From NCBI RefSeq assembly GCF_002865645.1, contig NW_020194512.1:3885183-3949182 (forward strand): a stretch of DNA of 64,000 bases, written 5' to 3'. The position numbers and the translations under genes were made by a program. Under the pieces are notes generated by a model. The model had not been told where the DNA came from and ran no database searches. It saw only the letters and a list, made by a program, of their open reading frames with translations. This document shows, one piece after another, positions 25,854 through 38,061 of the stretch. How positions within the stretch are numbered: position 1 is the stretch's first letter; each line of letters opens with the position of its first letter. This DNA is from Hyaloscypha bicolor E. Its lineage: Eukaryota; Ascomycota; Leotiomycetes; Helotiales; Hyaloscyphaceae.

Positions 25854-27719
25854 CTATGTTTCCAGTACCAATCCAGCAGCATTCATATCATCTTCCACCT
25901 GATTCTCTGTGTATGTATCCAGGCTAAACTGCGCAAACGGACTCGCCTTACGGATCCCCTTCCCATGCCGAAGAAGTATATACGGCGAGACGCAGAACAA
26001 AGTCCCAACAGACGCAAGAATAGAAGTCGCAGCATTTGCAGTAATTCTGGTATACATAAGTCTAGTGAAAGGCAGGATGGCTGCAATCATCAAGGACCTT
26101 GCAAGCAATCCACCAGCGAATGCTGAAGCGGCGTAGATGGTATAGCTGTCGGCCAAATAACCTTGCAGGGTAAAGGTGATATCGTTCAAAGCAAATCCGG
26201 CTGGTATTAAAGCCAGCATGGAAATCGCCCAATGCGTATGGACTTGAGGTGGGATGGTCCACGCAAACCACCATAAAGCAACCGCAAGTACGGGTGATCC
26301 GAGGACGAAGCCAAAAAGCTTGTCTTCAGGTTGCAGTGGTTTCCCTTGTTGGCGGAGCTTTGTAAGTTTCCAGTCGTCATAAAACCGAGGGAGAAACCCT
26401 AAGAGACAGCCAATGCCCACCGGGATCAAGGATAATGATGCTTGAGTTCCTGAGAGACCTAGTGAGGTGTAAACAACGATGAGGGACTCTGCTTGCAAAT
26501 AGAATAAGGTGGTCGCAACAGAGTCCATTATGGTTACCTATAACCAAACTTAACTTCTCACTCAAGTCTTGACAATTCATATGGCAGGGACAAGATTCCA
26601 ACTCACCATAATTATTATGGGTTCTGTGAATAGAAGTCGTATTGGACGAATAATGGTGACGTCAAGGAACGCTTTGAGATCTGGTATGCGGTCCGGATTA
26701 CGAGTTCGATACAGCCCAGTGGGAGCTGCCTTGCGGAACGCAGCCACTTGGCGCTCAAGCAAAAGACTTGGACGGCTCTCTTTCAATCCTAAGCAAAGGA
26801 GAAATATGATGCCTGTGATGATAGCTGCAATGTAAAACACCCACTGCCTAAACAATTGCCAGGAAATAAAATGTCAGTCAGCGATCTCAATACTAAGTCC
26901 AGAAACCTTTCTGGGTAACATACCAATCAAGGACATTTGCAATATACGTGCTGAAGATGGGCCCTAGCACAAGACCAAGATTCCCAACCAGTGCCCAGCA
27001 AAAGATCATCCACACGCGAGCTTGCATGTTGAATACGTCCTCGATACTGCCCGCAACAACGATTGTGGGAATTGCGGATAAAATACCAGTAATGAGTCTG
27101 GCTACAACTACTGCTGCGATTGATGGGACTGAAGCAGCTATGACACAAAAGATGCAATATAATAGTGTCGACGTGATGTAAAGAGTTTTGCGGCCGAAGG
27201 CTTCTGAAAAGGGTGGGAAGAAGATGCCCCCTACTCCTTGGCCAAGGACATATCTTGAGAGCAGTGATTAGCGTTCTGTGAAACCTGTAGTTTTAGCTCT
27301 TCTGAATTCCCTACTTACGTGGAAGTAAATGCGAATACCGCCAAACTTTGACTTATTTTGTAATGATGTAGAGCTTGATCTGCCGCTGATGTCTTTTGAT
27401 TATTAGTCGATTTCTAGCTGTCGTCAACGTACGATATTACCCCAGCGGTTCCATTCATTGTTCTAGGAATTTAGATCCAAGTTAGTCCACACCTCTCAAT
27501 CAACAATAACAAGGTGTGTGCTTACGTGATCAATTCCAAGAAGAGGATGACGATTGTATTGTACGCCTTTCTCCAAGCTGTCCAGTTTCTCGGGTGTGCT
27601 GGGTTTTTCTTGTCCCAACGAACATGTCCATCTTCGGTCAATTCCAAGCCATGACTTTCGAGGTTCAGACGGAGAACTTCGATTGAAGTTGTCAGAGATA
27701 TCTCAGTCTTTTCTGCCAT
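25854..27719 (-). CDS. MFS transporter, DHA1 (drug:H+ antiporter) family
   Basis: Predicted plasma-membrane proton antiporter of the 12-helix DHA1 group, which exports drugs, polyamines or metabolites; the substrate cannot be inferred. Six exons join in frame: 27526-27719, 27441-27462, 27319-27392, 26924-27253, 26607-26847 and 25854-26537, giving 514 residues, normal for the family. Introns are 63, 48, 65, 76 and 69 nt with GT...AG ends. The cytoplasmic N-terminus carries the fungal PRNWTAWRK box, followed by helix 1. Motif A appears as GQGVGGIFFPPFSEAFGRK, and an antiporter motif C-like stretch (GNLGLVLGPIFSTYI) lies in the fifth helix. The splice YIANVLDWQWVFYIAA is typical of the family, which supports the exon model. 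The frame is intact, so the gene is probably functional. Confidence 0.92.
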
Positions 27720-28223
27720 TACGGCATGAATTGTGTTCAGAGATAATGAGTCGGCAAATTCCTGGGGATATCGAAGAAGGAATCAATGAGAGGTGCAAGA
27801 ATCAGCTTTTGATGTCGACACTTGTGAGGAATCTGGAGTTTGAGAATTCCCTGCAAACAGATGCGGAATAGTTTAACGTAACGTTTATCACAATATGGGA
27901 GTGTGGCTAGAGTTGTTTCAACCAACAGATGTTGGATCGAGAGACGAAAACTCAACGTGCAGCCGAGATAACCAGTCGGATTCCCCGATCATTAATGCTT
28001 TTCGGCCGCAGCTTATTCCTGGCAGACGGTCGCCAACATCTACGCCGTAGAACGCTGACAATATTGTAGTGCCTCAATCGTGCTACGGAGTTAGGTATGA
28101 GTGCATGTACGGACACTAAACCCACATTGTGGATTTCGCCAAAACGAGCTTACAACCTGGTCCTACACGTCAGCGTTAACGCGATATCCGACGGACGCAT
28201 GCAGCTCCCCTACAGAAAGCCGT
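27720..28223. other. Intergenic, MFS promoter region
   Basis: Upstream of the minus-strand transporter start. No regulatory site can be named with confidence and no open frame resembles a gene. Confidence 0.5.
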
Positions 28224-28599
28224 AAGGATCAGATGTGCCAGCGAGATTTAGTGATTATTGTTTGACGATCGCTAATTAACGATTACTGTTTAACCCACCG
28301 AAAATTCGCCCGCAACCAAAATACCTCATTTTGCGTGCGCAACGCTACCTAATTCAAAGTCCCTTTATTACTATTTATTATTGCACTTGTATACGCGATT
28401 AAATTATTGTTTTTAAGTATATAAAACATATATAATACTTCTAAATCGTTCTTATACCATTTATTCGCCCTATATTTATTACTATAAAAGCGGTATTTCG
28501 GTTGCGGGCGAATTTTTGGTAGGGTAAACAGTAATCGTTAATTAGCAATCGTTAAGGTTAGACAATAATCGCTAAATCTCGCTGGCACATCTGATCCTT
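28224..28599. mobile_element. Long-TIR foldback element (MITE-like)
   Basis: Two inverted arms of about 105 bp face each other: the left starts AAGGATCAGATGTGCCAGCG and the right ends with its complement, CGCTGGCACATCTGATCCTT. The arms stay similar inward through the TAATTAACGATTACTGTTTA segment to the CGCCCGCAACC segment. The core of about 165 bp is AT-rich and non-coding. A target duplication is not clear (CGT versus TCGT at the edges), so the superfamily is open. Confidence 0.8.
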
Positions 28600-29064
28600 T
28601 CGTCTTTCCGCAATCCCCACATCTCCGCTGACAATTAGGACACATTCACTGATCTTATAATTCCGACTTCTGGTTGGTAATTTCCCGGGCGGTTGATCAA
28701 TTGGGAAATATTTTGGCGAGGCCGTAATTGAAAGGAAAAGTAGTCAAAAGTGCGCGACAAGGGGGGCTGCTGATGTTATTCACGGAAGATCGTTCCATGT
28801 ACCAACCCAAATATGAGCCAAAATCTCTATATCTGTACTTTTTCAGTGCAAATGCAGGTTGTATGCCATGTGTACTTCTGTATTGAAGGACTTGAGGTTT
28901 CTATTAAATAAATAGAAGGCCCAGCAGACTAGTCCCATAAATCCTCCTTTGCACATAGCACCCCTTTTCTAAAGACATGGCTTTGACAAACTTGAATTTG
29001 CGCGTTAGCACTAATATTTGGTGCGAAGCATTTATTCTACCGCGTCCCTTTAGCAAAAATGATA
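28600..29064. other. Intergenic between foldback element and PRMT 3' end
   Basis: No gene or repeat recognised. Confidence 0.5.
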
Positions 29065-30273
29065 TTAGTGAAGTCTCCTGAAGTCAGGTATGATAAAAAC
29101 AGTTGTTGTGGATACGTACACCTTATAAAGGCCAAACCCACTGACAGCATTCATTCCATTGAAGCCGTTGGTTTCATTCACACCGTTTGCTGAGCTCGAC
29201 TCATATTTGTAGGAGAATCTCACATTGAGATCTCTCTGGTACTGCTCAAATGAAACCTCACCCGTGATAGCGTCACCCTTCCTCATTTTCACCGGCTTCT
29301 CAAGATAGAACACGGTCTGCTTCCAATGAGTAGGTGGCGAAAATGGCCCGGTAGAGACCCACACTGGTTCAAGACCAGCGGTGAACTCGTAGTCGAACCA
29401 GGCAAGGAATGCATGCACGGTGTCATCTCGATTTGCTGCGAGTTGGAAAGGAAGGGATTTAAGAGTGGAGTCCGAGATTTGGACTGTCTGAAGATCAAGA
29501 TCGAGGACACAGGTGGCTTTTGTGATCACAGCACTGGAGTCTGGCGTTCTGAGAAATCCTTTGCTGATCGCTGCTGGTTTGACGGGGCTGAAATCTAGAC
29601 CGTAGACGTTGTTCCAATCTAGAGGCCATAATAGCAACAGTCAGAACTTTGCTATTCTCAAACACCGAAGAAAAAGTGACTATAGCTTACAGTCTACCTT
29701 GCCACTCATCCTCTCCCCATCCTCAATTCCTGCAATATGCAGCGAAGTTTTGTCAGGGAACACGAGCCCACCTGGAACAAGAAATTTGTCTCTTGCGTAA
29801 AGCAGACAATCTAGCATGATCTCGCTGAGCAAGCAAAAGCCCATCCATTCCGACACGATGATGTCGACCATTGGAAGCTTGGCTTCTTCCACTCTAGCCT
29901 TAATGAAGGTAATCTTGTGAGACATATTATTCACCTCCGCCATCTTGCGTGCGTTGTCAATCATATTCGAGACATCTATGGCATAGACATGCTTCGCTCC
30001 CGCTCGGACAGCGAACCTGTTCATAATTATCAGACATATCGTCCGCCGAGATGTTTGAGTATCTGTTTAAACTTACATGCTCAAGATTCCAGTCCCGGTG
30101 CCGATGTCAAGGACAATTTTGTCCTTGAATAAATGTGGGTTGTCCTCCATCGCGTTCAAATAGGACTCTGTCCGTATCTCGTCCTTGATCATTTTCTCAT
30201 GCACCGGGAGTCCGTCGTAGGATGCAAAGAACGCCGCATCAGCCTCTGCCGAGAAATCCCCGTTCTTAGCCAT
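29065..30273 (-). CDS. PRMT1-like protein arginine N-methyltransferase
   Basis: Predicted type I arginine methyltransferase that transfers methyl groups from S-adenosylmethionine to protein arginines. Exons 30077-30273, 29691-30016 and 29065-29618 give 358 residues, close to the 340-350 of PRMT1 homologues; the 60- and 72-nt introns restore ILSMFAVR and GKVDYWNNVYG. Motif I is VLDIGTGTGILSMFA (about 54-68). The double-E loop carries E122 (SEWMG) and E131 (SEIML), both catalytic glutamates. The THW loop is present (PPTHWKQ). The ribose-binding acid after motif I is Asp80 (AIDVS) where PRMT1 has Glu. I chose Met at 30273 because it precedes the FFASYDG-HEKMIKDE family N-terminus; the frame stays open upstream without similarity. 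A 42-nt in-frame GT...AG segment near the end could be a further intron, giving a C-terminus LYKVRLH instead. It diverges enough from canonical PRMT1 that it may be a paralogue. Confidence 0.88.
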
Positions 30274-31080
30274 GAATGTGGTTTCAATATGGTGAAGGCT
30301 TGGAAGGATTGAAAGCTGAATGAAGTAACCCAAAAAAACTGATGCATGCTCATAACAGACAGCTCGGCATTCATATAAGATGCTATAAGATACTTCTAGG
30401 GGATATTCAATATTGAAGGTTTCGTAACATGACAAAGCCTTGTCATTACCGTAAACTGGCAAAGGTGCACAAAACCAGTACGTGCCACCCAAGTGCGCCC
30501 ATTTTACTTCCTTTTCTCAGCCTAGATGGCGCTAGAGGTGAGAATGGAATCGAACCTGACTCAGACTTTCATCACACCTCACTTCCAACATTTGCCATGT
30601 GACACGGGGGCAAACGGAAGATAGTGCATAGAGACAAGGACCTCCTCAGTCAGGTGCTGAGCGAGTAATCGAATGTATGCACAGGCATGCCAATTCGGCT
30701 GGAAAAACACATTGCTGTCGGACCTTGCCGTACGAGTACAGATATGACGTACATGTACGAAAGTGGGACCGATGTGGTCAGCTTCTCCGCAAACCACTGC
30801 GAAATCATACTGCGTTTGAGGACAACCCCGGCCTTCAATCGCCGAGCCTGAAAAATAAGTCAAGGGAAAGAAAAAATGGTCCGTGGAAGCTAACGCTGTG
30901 AAACCCCTTCATAATTCGAGAACCGCGCGTCGCGGTCGCACCCGAGCCTCATTCCGACTTAAACTCCCGGCTCTGATGAGTACGGTAGCGCACGAGAGTA
31001 CCGAGGCCGATAGCGATGCTCCTGCCAAAACCCCGAAATGACATTGCATAATGCATTTGCGTACATCACACTCAATACTA
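30274..31080. other. Intergenic, PRMT promoter and island 1 right margin
   Basis: Open frames at 30579-30863 (minus) and 30677-30901 (plus) overlap each other and resemble nothing known. A 12-bp palindrome CGTACATGTACG lies near 30,750. Composition changes to AT-rich from about 31,080. Confidence 0.45.
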
Positions 31081-31616
31081 GAAAATCAAAATTTAATAAT
31101 TAATGATTCTATTACTAATACGTAATATCCAAGCCTCATTGGATATATTTAAGTCATTTTGGGCTAATTGGGTAAAGCAGATAGTATTAATTCTAAGAAT
31201 AATTCAAGTTAATGGATTGTAGGGGTATAAAGCCTATTATTCACGTGACTCACTCCCCCTCCCCAATGCCTTGCAGTACTGGAAACCAGACAGATTTATC
31301 TAATATTAAATTAATAACAGAGATATACGTAATAGCAAATAATTCGTCTCATTTATATACCTCTTTAAGCCTTAGAAATATATGTATTTCTAGGCTATAG
31401 ATATTCAGATAGAAGTATTAGTTCATTTACTATTAATAAGTATTTACTATTAAATCTAATTAGTCAAAATATATTAAGAATAAAATACTACTAATCTAGC
31501 TTTATAGTACTAATATATATATATAAAATTAGTATAGAAAATCAAGATAATAGTTAACTCTTTACTTGCTATTAACCTTACTATTTCCAGCTTCTCTATA
31601 AATTTTCTATCCTTAT

Positions 31617-31935
31617 ACTAGAATATAGATAAAGAGAAGAAGATATATATATAGATTTAAGAGAGTAGTTACTATATATCGGGAATACTAATTTTCGGTA
31701 ATTTTCAGGCGATTTTCGGGTATTTCTTACCTTATTCTATTATATTCTACCTTACTATACTCTATCCCGTAGGCTTTCTATTTATATACCGGAATATAGA
31801 TAAAGAAAATAAAAGAGTAAGAGGAAAAGAGAGAAATATCCATTTTTGGAAGAAGTAGTTATTATATATTATAATTACTAATTTTCAGACAATTTTCCTG
31901 TAATTTTTGGTATTTCTCACCTTATTCTACCTTAC
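31617..31935. repeat. Two-copy tandem repeat, about 175 bp
   Basis: The second unit (about 31,793-31,935) repeats the order of the first: ATAGATAAAGA, a purine-rich stretch, GTAGTTACTATATAT, CTAATTTTCGGTAATTTTC, then TTTCTTACCTTATTCTA. Differences are mostly transitions. Confidence 0.65.
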
Positions 31936-32728
31936 CCCAATTAATATAAAAATACTACTAATTACCAGAAACTTGAAATCTCTATAGTATTTATTAACTA
32001 GCTATATAATAAGAATATTAGAGTCGGTATATAATATAGATTATATATAGTCTAGAAATTAAATTTATTTATATTAACTAGCCTCGTTTTTCTAATACTA
32101 AAATACTAACCTTTAGTACTTTATAATAATATAAATTTAGGAGCTAAATTTTAAAATAATATTAATAGTAAGAATATATATAATAGTAAAAAATTATTTT
32201 ATCTTTTAGCTTATTTAAATAGAAATATATATATATTTCTCTATCTAAATATCCGAATAAAAGAACTATTTTATTTACTATTATATAGCCTATTATTATT
32301 ATATCGGGATTTTTTATAGAGATTAAAAATATAATACTACTAATTCCGCTTAATAATATAAAAGTATATATAAAATTAATATAAAAAATAAAGGTTTTAG
32401 TTATACTTATACTAGTAAAAGTAGTTAATAGTAATCTTTCTATTATAGAGCTTCTAGTTTGGTATTTTATATATTAAGAAAAGAAATAAAAAAAGAGGAA
32501 AAGAGGGATATATATATATAAGTAAGTAAGTAATTATAATAATAGAAAAGTTATAGAAATATAGGATAAATTATATAATATTTACTTTATATTAACTACT
32601 TTCTTGCTCCGATTATTTAAAGACCCCTTTATATTACCTGACTTTTCTTTCTTATAACTATTTTCCTATTATTATATAATCTCTATATAAGCTCTTGGTA
32701 TATTTTAAATAAAAATAATCTATTAAAA

Positions 32729-35700
32729 AATAATCCAGATTTAAGGCCTATACTAGCTGCCTTTATCTTCTATTTCCTTAATACCTTAATATCCTTCTTT
32801 AATATAATTACTATAGCTACTTATATAAATTAAGATAATTTCCTAGTTAATAATAAGAGCGAACTTCAAGTTACTACTATCCGGGTAAGCTACTTCTCTT
32901 ACTAGATAATATATAGGGCTAATATAATTAGCTCTGGGCTTATAGGATAATAGTAAAGTAAAATAGGATTATTAGTATTAATTAAGTATCTAAAAAACTT
33001 CCCAAATTTCGGAACTATAATATAAACTATATAGATACTTTTCTAATTAGTAAAGTACTATATAATTATCGAGTTTTTAAAGCTATTCTAATTTAATACT
33101 AGTAAGTTATTTAGCTAGCCTAGCTATAGGACTTTCCTAATTAGGTTTAGTAAAGTTTTATAGACTACTAACTCATATAAAAAGTATATAAACAAGTAAG
33201 GAATCTTTATAGGCTATATTAAACTAGAGAATTATTATAGTAGTATATATAGTAACTATAAGAGGCAAGATAAGAGAGCTAATTATAAAATAAGAGATAT
33301 AAATAAATATAAGTTTAGGTATATAAAGAAATTACTAAAAGAGAAGTATAAAATAGTAAGGAGAAAAAGAATTATAAAGCTAGTTAATTATAAACTAGCT
33401 AATAGAAGAAAGACTCAATAAATAAAGCCTAGTTATATAGTAAATAGGGGGATTTTATATACTTAAAAATACCTAAAAGTATAGTTTTTATATATAGAAA
33501 AATATATGGAATTTAATTATCTAGTCTCAATTCTATAAGATAAACTAAAACTCCAGAAATAGCTAGTTAAGAGCCAAGTAAATAAATAAGTTCTAACTAA
33601 ATATAGCTTGGATCTAATTATAGTAAAAGATCTAATTATTTCTTATAGTTAATAGGCTTAGTAATATGTTTTATATGAGTTATATAATAGAATTACTTAA
33701 GAGAAATAGGCTTAATTATCTCTAGGTACTAGCGGGAAATAGTTATTTTCCGATATTTGGTATTAGTAGTAAGAGTAGAAATAGGTAGTTAGGTTAAAGG
33801 CAGCGGATAGTTATTAGACTCTAGAAAGGAATTAGAAGATCTAAGAGATAGCTCTTCTAATATAGGTATATTAGATTCTAATAAGGATATAGAAATTAGG
33901 TAATTAGACGAACCTATAGTAGGCTTTTCCGAGGCAGATTAATTCGTAGTTAGGTTAGAGTTTACTAGTAAATCGGGATCCCAGATAAATATATATTAGA
34001 AAAAAAGAATAAGAAAAGAGATAGGTTTATAAAATTATTACAAACTCTGCCCGAGGATTAATAATAATAGAAGAACTAGAAGTTTTATATTCTAATCTAT
34101 TTACCCCAAAAGTTACTTTAGAAGTTTCATTTCCCAAAGTAACTAATTATATTCTGGAGTTTATAAAAAAGAAATTATTAGAATCAAGAATATAACTAAG
34201 CCAAGTTAGCTCTTTATACTTAGTATAATTAAATACTCTAAAAGCATTATAGTCGGATATATTACTTGATATTCATATAGTAATACTTGCTTTAAATCCC
34301 CGGATATTAGTAAGTAATAATTTAAAGCTATAAATATACTTCCTAACTAATTGGATTATTAATAAAGTAATATTATAGGACTTAGGATTCTCTTTATTAC
34401 TAGAATAAAGCTCAAACTACTTCTTTTGAGATTAGAAAGTAATATAATTATTATATTATAAATAACTATAAAACCGGTATTCTTTAAATATTAGCCAAAT
34501 ATATTCTAATAAAAACTCCTTAATAGAGAAAATAGTATAGTTTTAAAAGTAGTAAATATACTCGGCTATAAATATTAGTAGTTATATAATATAAGAAAGA
34601 AGAAGAAATATACTTACTAGCTTTCCTATACTTTAATTATATCTTAGTACTTTCCTAATAAATATCTAGTAATATATACTCGAACTTATATATAATCTAG
34701 TATATTAGAAACTTCTCTAATACTAATTATACCTTACTTTTTCTTCTTTTCTTACTAGAATTACTTATTAGCTATATTAAGATTATAGAAATAATAGAAA
34801 ATAGCTCTATAAGGTTACCTATATATTAAGAGATAAGAAGTTATCTAGTATAAGGAGAATTATATATTATAGTAATTAGATTATCTCGGTATCTAGTATT
34901 CTGGATTATTTGAGATCCTACTATATTAGAAGGGCTATTATTAGTAAAATTGGCTCTATTTCCGAGAATATAAAATCTAAAAAAAAAGAGACGAGATAGA
35001 TAAAATACTAGAACTTACTAAGGGCTACTTATTAAAGTAGATCCGGAGGACAGATATTAAGAGATATAGATACTAGAAATAGGCTAGCCAAGAAAAAAAA
35101 AAGAAGCTAAAATACTACCGGATATTATAGGAAGCTAGCTAATGCCAGGTTATATAGGAGTAGTAAAATAAGTAATAGAAATAGAGGCTTATAGACCAGA
35201 TTCGGTACTATTAGGTCTATAAGTATAGTACTAATTATAGAACTCAATAGTAAACCTATAGAAGTACTTTTTAGGATCTCGGGCTATATTTGGGCAGGTG
35301 TTTTATTATAGAATTATATATTTCGAAAGATTAATTAAAGTTAGTTCGGATATTATAATTGAAATTTTAAGGGAAATTAAAGGGTTTGAGATATAGAATT
35401 AGTTATATAAATAGCTAGAAAATGATTTCTATAAGTAAATAATAAAGAAGTTAGAGAGAGAGATATATATCTTATATATTTAAGCTAATTAACTTTTCCT
35501 AAAACTACCCGTAATCCAAGCCATTATTTCTAATATAAAGAAAGCCTTCCGGGGAAATTAGTAGTACTATAGATTAGAAAGTCTAACTATTCTATAGTAC
35601 CTGAACTCGGAAATTAAGATTAGACTAGAAGATTTCGCTCAGGGTACTTCCTCTTATAATAACTGCCTCGTATTTCCTATATAAAATAATTAATTTAGCT

Positions 35701-36720
35701 AGAACTAGAAATACTATAGTATATATATAATTATAAATTATAGCTTAAAGTATATAGTATATATAAATATATAAAGAAGTATTATTACCTGCCCTAATAT
35801 CCGAGAGCTTTAAAGTATTAAGGTTAATATTATAGGAAAGTAAAGTCTAGTAATACTAATTAAGTATTACTAGTAAGAGGTACTTATTAAGATTTATGAA
35901 AATTAGTATATAGAGTAAGCTAAATAACCAAAAAAATACATAAATCTTATTCTAATACTTGTAATTCTTAAGAATTCTATTATAGAGATTTATATCTATA
36001 GATTAACTATACTATTTGACCTCTTATTTCAGATACTAGTAAAGAAAAAAGGGCTTTCCCGAGATATAATTTTAGTATATAGGATCTGCTCTAATTATAT
36101 ATATATACCGGAATAAGATTCCGAATAGCTTTAATTAAAAAAAGTAGTATAATAAGTAATATAGGAAAGCCTAACTCATATATTACTAAAATAATTAGGA
36201 AATCTCTAGCTCCTATTACCAGGATTTAATATACTAATTCTTAGTACTTTCCCCGAAATAGAAATAGTCTTAGATATAAAGAATAAAAAAATCTATAAGA
36301 TAAGAGAAGTAAAAGTATATCTCTATAATAAGAGGAAGCTTATTATCTTTATTAGCCCGAAAGAATATAGGAATATAACCTAATTAAGTATAAATTATAA
36401 GATATTATTATATTACTAAATAAAATATATAATTTAATATATTAATATAAACCCAAATAATAGCCCGAGAATAGGTATTAATATATATATAAATATTAAT
36501 ATTAAATGGAAATAGCTTATTATATCTATTAATTAACTAAATATAATCCGGGCTAAATATAATATACTTCCTCTTATTTAATTATATTCTTCTTATTTAT
36601 TAAATAATAGCTTCGGGGTTAAGAATATATAATATTATAAATAAGGTATTTCTATATAAAACCTAATTAATTAGACTATATATTTATAAACTGAAATTAT
36701 AAGAAATTAATAGAAAATAA
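32729..36720 (+). pseudogene. Unassigned RIP-destroyed coding-like sequence, about 4 kb
   Basis: When TAA/TAG are read as glutamine, long plus-strand stretches give protein-like text, for example NNPDLRPILAAFIFYF near 32,729 and EELEVLYSNLFTPKVTLE near 34,070. Start and end lie in the same frame, so a single frame of about 1,300 codons is possible, but in places a second frame reads equally well. No RT, integrase, transposase or helicase motif was recognised. It is probably the body of a transposon of a type I cannot name. Confidence 0.35.
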
Positions 36721-37711
36721 GAGAAAAAAATACTAAATAACTAATTAGTTATTTTTTCGGAAATAGTTATATAAAAGCCTCTGCTTATAGCCTTTAATTC
36801 AGTCATTATTAAGCTCTTCCTATAGGACTTTAAATAGCTAAATATTTCTTTCTTTTCTCTTAAATATACCTATTTATTATAGAAGCCCAATCTCTCTTTA
36901 TAGATATATTACTTGAAATTTATTAATATTATATCTGTAATACTAAAGCTTAATAACTATCTTATTATTAATATAGCTTATCCTAAATAGTATAGTAATC
37001 TAAGTATATAGATTTAGTATATCTTGAGTAATTATATATTTATAAATACTCCAGAATTATAGTTATTAATAAATTATTCTTTTTAAGATTATCTAACTAA
37101 AAATAGTTTTAATATTTTAGGCGATTTCTTTAGTTATATAGTAGGCCCGTATTTAGCTAATAATATAAGCTCGGATTAGGTCTAGATTTATTCTTGGGCG
37201 AGGTATCTTAATAGATTTATAGAGAATTATAGTTATTTTAATAGTTTTAATAATTTTCGTAGTATTATTAATAAAATAAATATAAAATTATAATTTCTGG
37301 AAGTAATTAAAATTAGGTGAGGCTTACTAAAAAGCGCTAAATTACTATAGTAACCGAGTAATTTTTAGTATATTAATTCCCCTAAACTTTATAAATAATA
37401 AATAATTAATATTAAAATATATTTATTACTAATAATAATAGCAAGTAATATATATAATTAATTTTCGATTTATAATTAAACCTTAATACTATTAGTTCCA
37501 GAATCTAGCCCTAATTAAATATAGTATTTCTAATATCTAAAATAATACTAAAAGTTAAGTATAATATATAAATATAATTAAAAATCGGGGTATTAGTAGT
37601 ATAGGAATTAGAGGCCTCGGTAAAGAGAGCCTTCGGGATCTATTTATAGGAAGCTACTAGAGACTAATATAAGATAAAAGGAGCTAAATACTTTATTAAG
37701 CAAGTAATTAG

Positions 37712-38061
37712 TATTAAATTAGTATACTACTTTAGCTAGCTTACTAGTTCTTCTAGTATTAGGTTCAATTACTAGTTTAGTACTTATTATTCTCATTTAT
37801 TATATGTTATTTATAAAGCTTACTAAGCTTACTAATATATTATTATTTTAGTTACTTTTGCTTTATTAACTAATTTATAATATATTAGAGAAAGCAAGCT
37901 CGGTATTATTAATATTACTAAAAGGTAATAGAAATAAAGACCCTTACTTTAAATACTTTCTTCTTTACTTTTAGACTTTACTTTACTATATCTAGTTATT
38001 TTATATATTATTAACTTTTAATATATCGACTTTATATTAATATATTAATACTATTTTAATA
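37712..38061 (+). repeat. 5' LTR
   Basis: Direct repeat of 42602-42950; shared blocks include AATTTATAATATATTAGAG and AATAAAGACCCTTACTTTAA. Preceded by ATTAG. Confidence 0.88.

Larger units (their letters stand above)
31081..37711. repeat. AT block 2, left part: RIP-degraded repeats
   Basis: AT-rich sequence depleted of CpA and TpG. It contains a short less-mutated patch at about 31,238-31,290 (TTCACGTGACTCACTCCCCC), a tandem duplication near 31.6-31.9 kb, two related segments at about 31,480-31,640 and 32,325-32,480, and about 4 kb of coding-like sequence at 32.7-36.7 kb. A TATAAAAGCCTCTGCTTATAG segment near 36,770 looks like an LTR promoter but no partner LTR was found. Confidence 0.6.

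Noticed and set aside
25668..26136. Plus-strand frames opposite the MFS gene
   Set aside because: Antisense shadows of the last transporter exon.
30545..30575. Sequence GGAATCGAACC, a tRNA B-box on the minus strand
   Set aside because: The bases around it do not form a T-stem and no A-box or acceptor stem is found at the right distance.
36760..36800. TATAAAAGCC box resembling an LTR promoter
   Set aside because: No second copy in the window, so no LTR pair can be claimed; noted in the block description only.
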